From Anolis sagrei (Eukaryota > Chordata > Lepidosauria > Squamata > Anolidae), in NCBI RefSeq assembly GCF_037176765.1, contig NC_090023.1, positions 170,855,006-170,919,005 of the forward strand: a DNA stretch of 64,000 nucleotides, read 5' to 3'. Below are positions 61,040 to 64,000 of this stretch, one piece after another. The translations under genes and the position numbers were made by a program. Every line of letters begins with the position of its first letter. Within the stretch, counting starts at the first letter, position 1. Under the pieces are notes generated by a model. It saw only the letters and a list, made by a program, of their open reading frames with translations, did not search any database and was not told the origin of the DNA.

Positions 61040-61290
61040 TCTACAAGCCAAAGCAAACATTTTCTAAGAAGTCCCATCCAGGGCTCACAAGAGACTGCTA
61101 GTCTCAGAAGGATCGCCCCTGGAAAGACCACTCTGCTGTGCTCCAAAATGAGGGGAGAGAGTGATGGTTCCCTTCACATGTGCTTTCCAGCTCCTCCGTA
61201 TTCAGAGCTCACCTCTTTGGCCGCAACTGCTCTATTTCAATGACAGAGGTGGGACATAAGTGACAGCCGAAAGTATGGGTGTGTGGTGTG

Positions 61291-61672
61291 ATGACATCTG
61301 AAGAAGAGAAGACTGAGAGGAGATATGATAGCCATGTATAAATATGTGAGAGGAAGCCACAGGGAGGAGGGAGCAAGCTTGTTTTCTGCTTCCTTGGAGA
61401 CTAGGACGCGGAACAATGGCTTCAAACTATAAGAAAGGAGATTCCATCTGAACATGAGGAAGAACTTCCTGACTGTGAGAGCCGTTCAGCAGTGGAACTC
61501 TCTGCCCCGGAGTGTGGTGGAGGCTCCTTCTTTGGAAGCTTTTAAGCAGAGGCTGGATGGCCATCTGTCAGGGGTGATTTGAATGCAATATTCCTGCTTC
61601 TTGGCAGGGGGTTGGACTGGATGGCCCATGAGGTCTCTTCCAACTCTTTGATTCTATGATTCTATCTGTGCC
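61291..61672 (+). mobile_element. CR1 LINE 3' end
   Basis: CR1 C-terminus from GAGAGGAGATATGATAGCC through GGATGGCCATCTGTCAGG, ending in the octamer repeats (GATTCTATGATTCTAT). Confidence 0.9.
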
Positions 61673-61827
61673 TCCCTGTCGTTGAAGTAGAGCAAATGTG
61701 TCCTACAACAGGGAAAACTGTCCGTCTGATGAGGATGTCAGTCTTATGAGGGAACCAAAAGCAGTTCCCATAATCCTGAGAACCAAAGAATCAAGCAAGA
61801 CTAGCTGGTCAGCCTAATGGTTTAAGC

Positions 61828-62196
61828 CAGGGGTCCACAAAATTTATAAACAGAAGGCCAGGTCAAAGTCCCTCAAACTGTTGGAGGGCCGGATTATAAT
61901 TTGGAAAAAAAAAACATGAATGAATTCCTATGCACACTGCACATATCTTATTTGTAGTGCAAAAACACTTAAAAACAATAAAATAATTAAAAATGAAGAA
62001 TAATTTTAACAAATATAAACTTATTAGTATTTCAATGGGAAGTGTAAGCCTGCTTTTGGCTGATGAGATAGAATTGTTGTTGTTGTTGTTGTGTGCTTTC
62101 AAGTCATTTCAGACGTAAGTTGACCCTGAGCGAGGGCCGGGTTAATGACCTTGGAGGGCTGTATTTGGCCCTCGGGCCTTAGTTTGAGGACCCCTG
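61828..62196 (-). mobile_element. Complete hAT MITE (CTCAAACT family)
   Basis: 369 bp from CAGGGGTCCACAAAATT to TAGTTTGAGGACCCCTG. Identical flanks GTTTAAGC at 61820-61827 and 62197-62204. Contains a (GTT)n run near 62075. Confidence 0.93.
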
Positions 62197-62204
62197 GTTT
62201 AAGC

Positions 62205-62892
62205 CTAGGAATCAACTATAGTCCCTAGATTTAAATATTATTTTTTTCTCCTTTGAAGAAAGTAACAAAGTCTGGTTAAACTTCATTTGTATTCAACTTT
62301 TTTCTTGTCAACTCCCCCCCCCCCCCCCAATTTGATTCACTGCGATTACTTCGACACACACTTAGAAAGTGTTCAGTTTCCAGTCTTTCTGTTTGTATGA
62401 AATTCATGAGTACAGGTGCAGAAGTGGAAATATTCCTGAATGTAGTATGCCTACATTGAGGGCTGGCTTTGACCTGTTCCCTGTTTAACCACCTCCTCTT
62501 GCACTTCTAAACTCCAAGGTTCACATTTTCTAGGAAGTCACCATTGTGGTTTTCCACCCTTTTAGAAATAAATTGCACACATGCTTCAGAGTTTTCTGCC
62601 TTCATCCATCCCTAAATTAGAATTAACACTGCAGTTTCCCTTTGATAGATAATAAAGCACACATTTTGTCGTCTACCTACTAACAGATGAGAACCTTGCG
62701 TGGCACGTTTGGCTGTTTCCTGTTTACTCACACTTTCACCGCATGGTAAAAGTAGATTGATGATCAGACTTTCCAGTTCTTGCCATTTGTTATAAATTAA
62801 TTTATTATAAATTTATAGATTTCTTTTTGTATAATGCACAATTTTTATATAATGCGCCATTAAAAGAAAAGATTGCTGAACAATAAAGAATT
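62205..62892. other. Intergenic, no gene recognised
   Basis: A poly-C run at 62315-62328; otherwise unique-looking sequence. In human SRGN follows KIFBP, but no serglycin exon is recognisable here. Confidence 0.45.
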
Positions 62893-64000
62893 GCGGGGAA
62901 TGCCGTGGATGTAGCGTACCTAGATTTCAGTAAGGCCTTTGACAAGGTCCCCCATGACCTTCTGGCAAACAAACTAGTCCAATGTGGGCTAGGCAAAACT
63001 ACGGTGAGGTGGATCTGTAATTGGTTAAATGGATGAACCCAGAGGGTGCTCACTAATGCTTCCTCTTCATCCTGGAAAGAAGTGACAAGTGGAGTGCCGC
63101 AGTGTTCCGTCCTGGGCCCGGTCCTGTTCAACATCTTTATTAATGACTTAGATGAAGGGCTAGAAGGCAGGATCAAGTTTGCAGACGACACCAAATTGGG
63201 AGGGATAGCCAATACTCCAGAGGACAGGAGCAGGATTCAAAACGATCTTGACAGATTAGAGAGATGGGCCAAAACTAACAAAATGAAGTTCAACAGGGAC
63301 AAATGCAAGATACTCCACTTTGGCAGGAAAAACGAAATGCAAAGATACAGAATGGGGGACAATGCCTGGCTCAAGAGCAGTACATGTGAAAAAGATCTTG
63401 GAGTCCTCGTGGACAACAAGTTAAACATGAGCCAACACTGTGATGTGGCGGCAAAAAAAGCCAATGGGATTTTGGCCTGCATCAAGAGGAGCATAGTGTC
63501 TAGGTCCAGGGAAGTAATGCTACCCCTCTATTCTGCTTTGGTTAGACCACATCTGGAATATTGTGTCCAATTCTGGGCACCACAATTCAAGAAAGATATT
63601 GTCAAGCTGGAATGTGTCCAGAGGAGAGCGACTAAAATGATAAAGGGTCTGGAGAACAAGCCCTATGAGGAGCAGCTTAAGGAGCTGGGCATGTTTAGCC
63701 TGAAGAAGAGAAGGCTGAGAGGGGATATGATAGCCATGTATAAATATGTGAGAGGAAGCCACAGGGAGGAGGGAGCAAGCTTGTTTTCTGCTTCCCTGGA
63801 GACTAGGACGCGGAACAATGGCTTCAAACTATAAGAAAGGAGATTCCATCTGAACATGAGGAAGAACTTCCTGACTGGGAGAGCCGTTCAGCAGTGGAAC
63901 TCTCTGCCCCGGAGTGTGGTGGAGGCTCCTTCTTTGGAAGCTTTTAAACAGAGGCTGGATGGCCATCTGTCAGGGGTGATTTGAATGCAATATTCCTGCT
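62893..64000 (+). mobile_element. CR1 LINE, 3' part, cut by window edge
   Basis: Starts within the RT domain ([20 protein letters not shown] in frame), then [11 protein letters not shown] with Cys before it, the FADD box, and the C-terminus to 64000. A premature stop at 63832 (AACTATAAGAAAGG context) is shared with 61291-61672, so both may derive from one lineage. The 3' end is outside the window. Confidence 0.92.

Noticed and set aside
62205-62892. SRGN promoter or exon expected by synteny
   Set aside because: No serglycin Ser-Gly repeat or signal peptide is visible in any frame.

Overview
The window looks like nuclear DNA of a squamate reptile, most likely an iguanian (Anolis-type) lizard. 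It holds intron-rich vertebrate genes in a dense mix of repeats typical of lizards: L2 and CR1 LINEs, RTE-BovB and the Sauria SINE it mobilises, L1, Penelope-like elements, Helitrons, many hAT-type MITEs and a mariner. No prokaryotic, organellar or CRISPR features are present.

Two complete host genes lie head to tail on the + strand. DDX21 (nucleolar DEAD-box RNA helicase) has 15 coding exons from 9189 to 29832 and encodes 710 aa. It starts in a CpG-rich block with a ZNF143-like site. KIFBP (kinesin-binding protein) has 7 coding exons from 34560 to 54741 and encodes 604 aa. It starts in a GC-rich promoter with an NRF1-type site and ends at a poly(A) signal at 55256. This order matches human 10q22.1 (DDX21 then KIFBP). 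The exon joins all follow GT-AG and keep one open frame. A possible terminal exon of an unidentified upstream gene lies at about 3940-4131, followed by a poly(A) signal.

Layout: 1-8.76 kb is upstream intergenic DNA, mostly L2 copies, Helitrons, hAT MITEs and a Vingi/Ingi-like LINE split by a Penelope-like fragment. 8.77-30 kb is DDX21; its intron 11 carries an L1 with a nearly full-length CR1 nested inside it. 30-34.4 kb is an intergenic repeat pile: an old LTR, a LINE endonuclease fragment, and a BovB 3' end amplified into a tandem array that abuts the KIFBP promoter. 34.4-55.3 kb is KIFBP, with introns full of Helitrons, Penelope-like inverted pairs, Sauria SINE composites, L1 and L2. 55.3-64 kb is downstream repeats, ending in a CR1 cut by the window edge. 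No gene is recognised after KIFBP.

The strongest unusual signals are: a CR1 whose 5' end is a perfect 136-bp fold-back, with a second CR1 showing the same design on a small scale; an L1 target-site duplication forming the DDX21 exon 12 splice-acceptor region; an L2 tail supplying the KIFBP exon 7 acceptor tract; a BovB array next to the KIFBP promoter; and two copies of a Sauria SINE fused to the same non-tRNA head. All calls come from reading the sequence; no database search was run.
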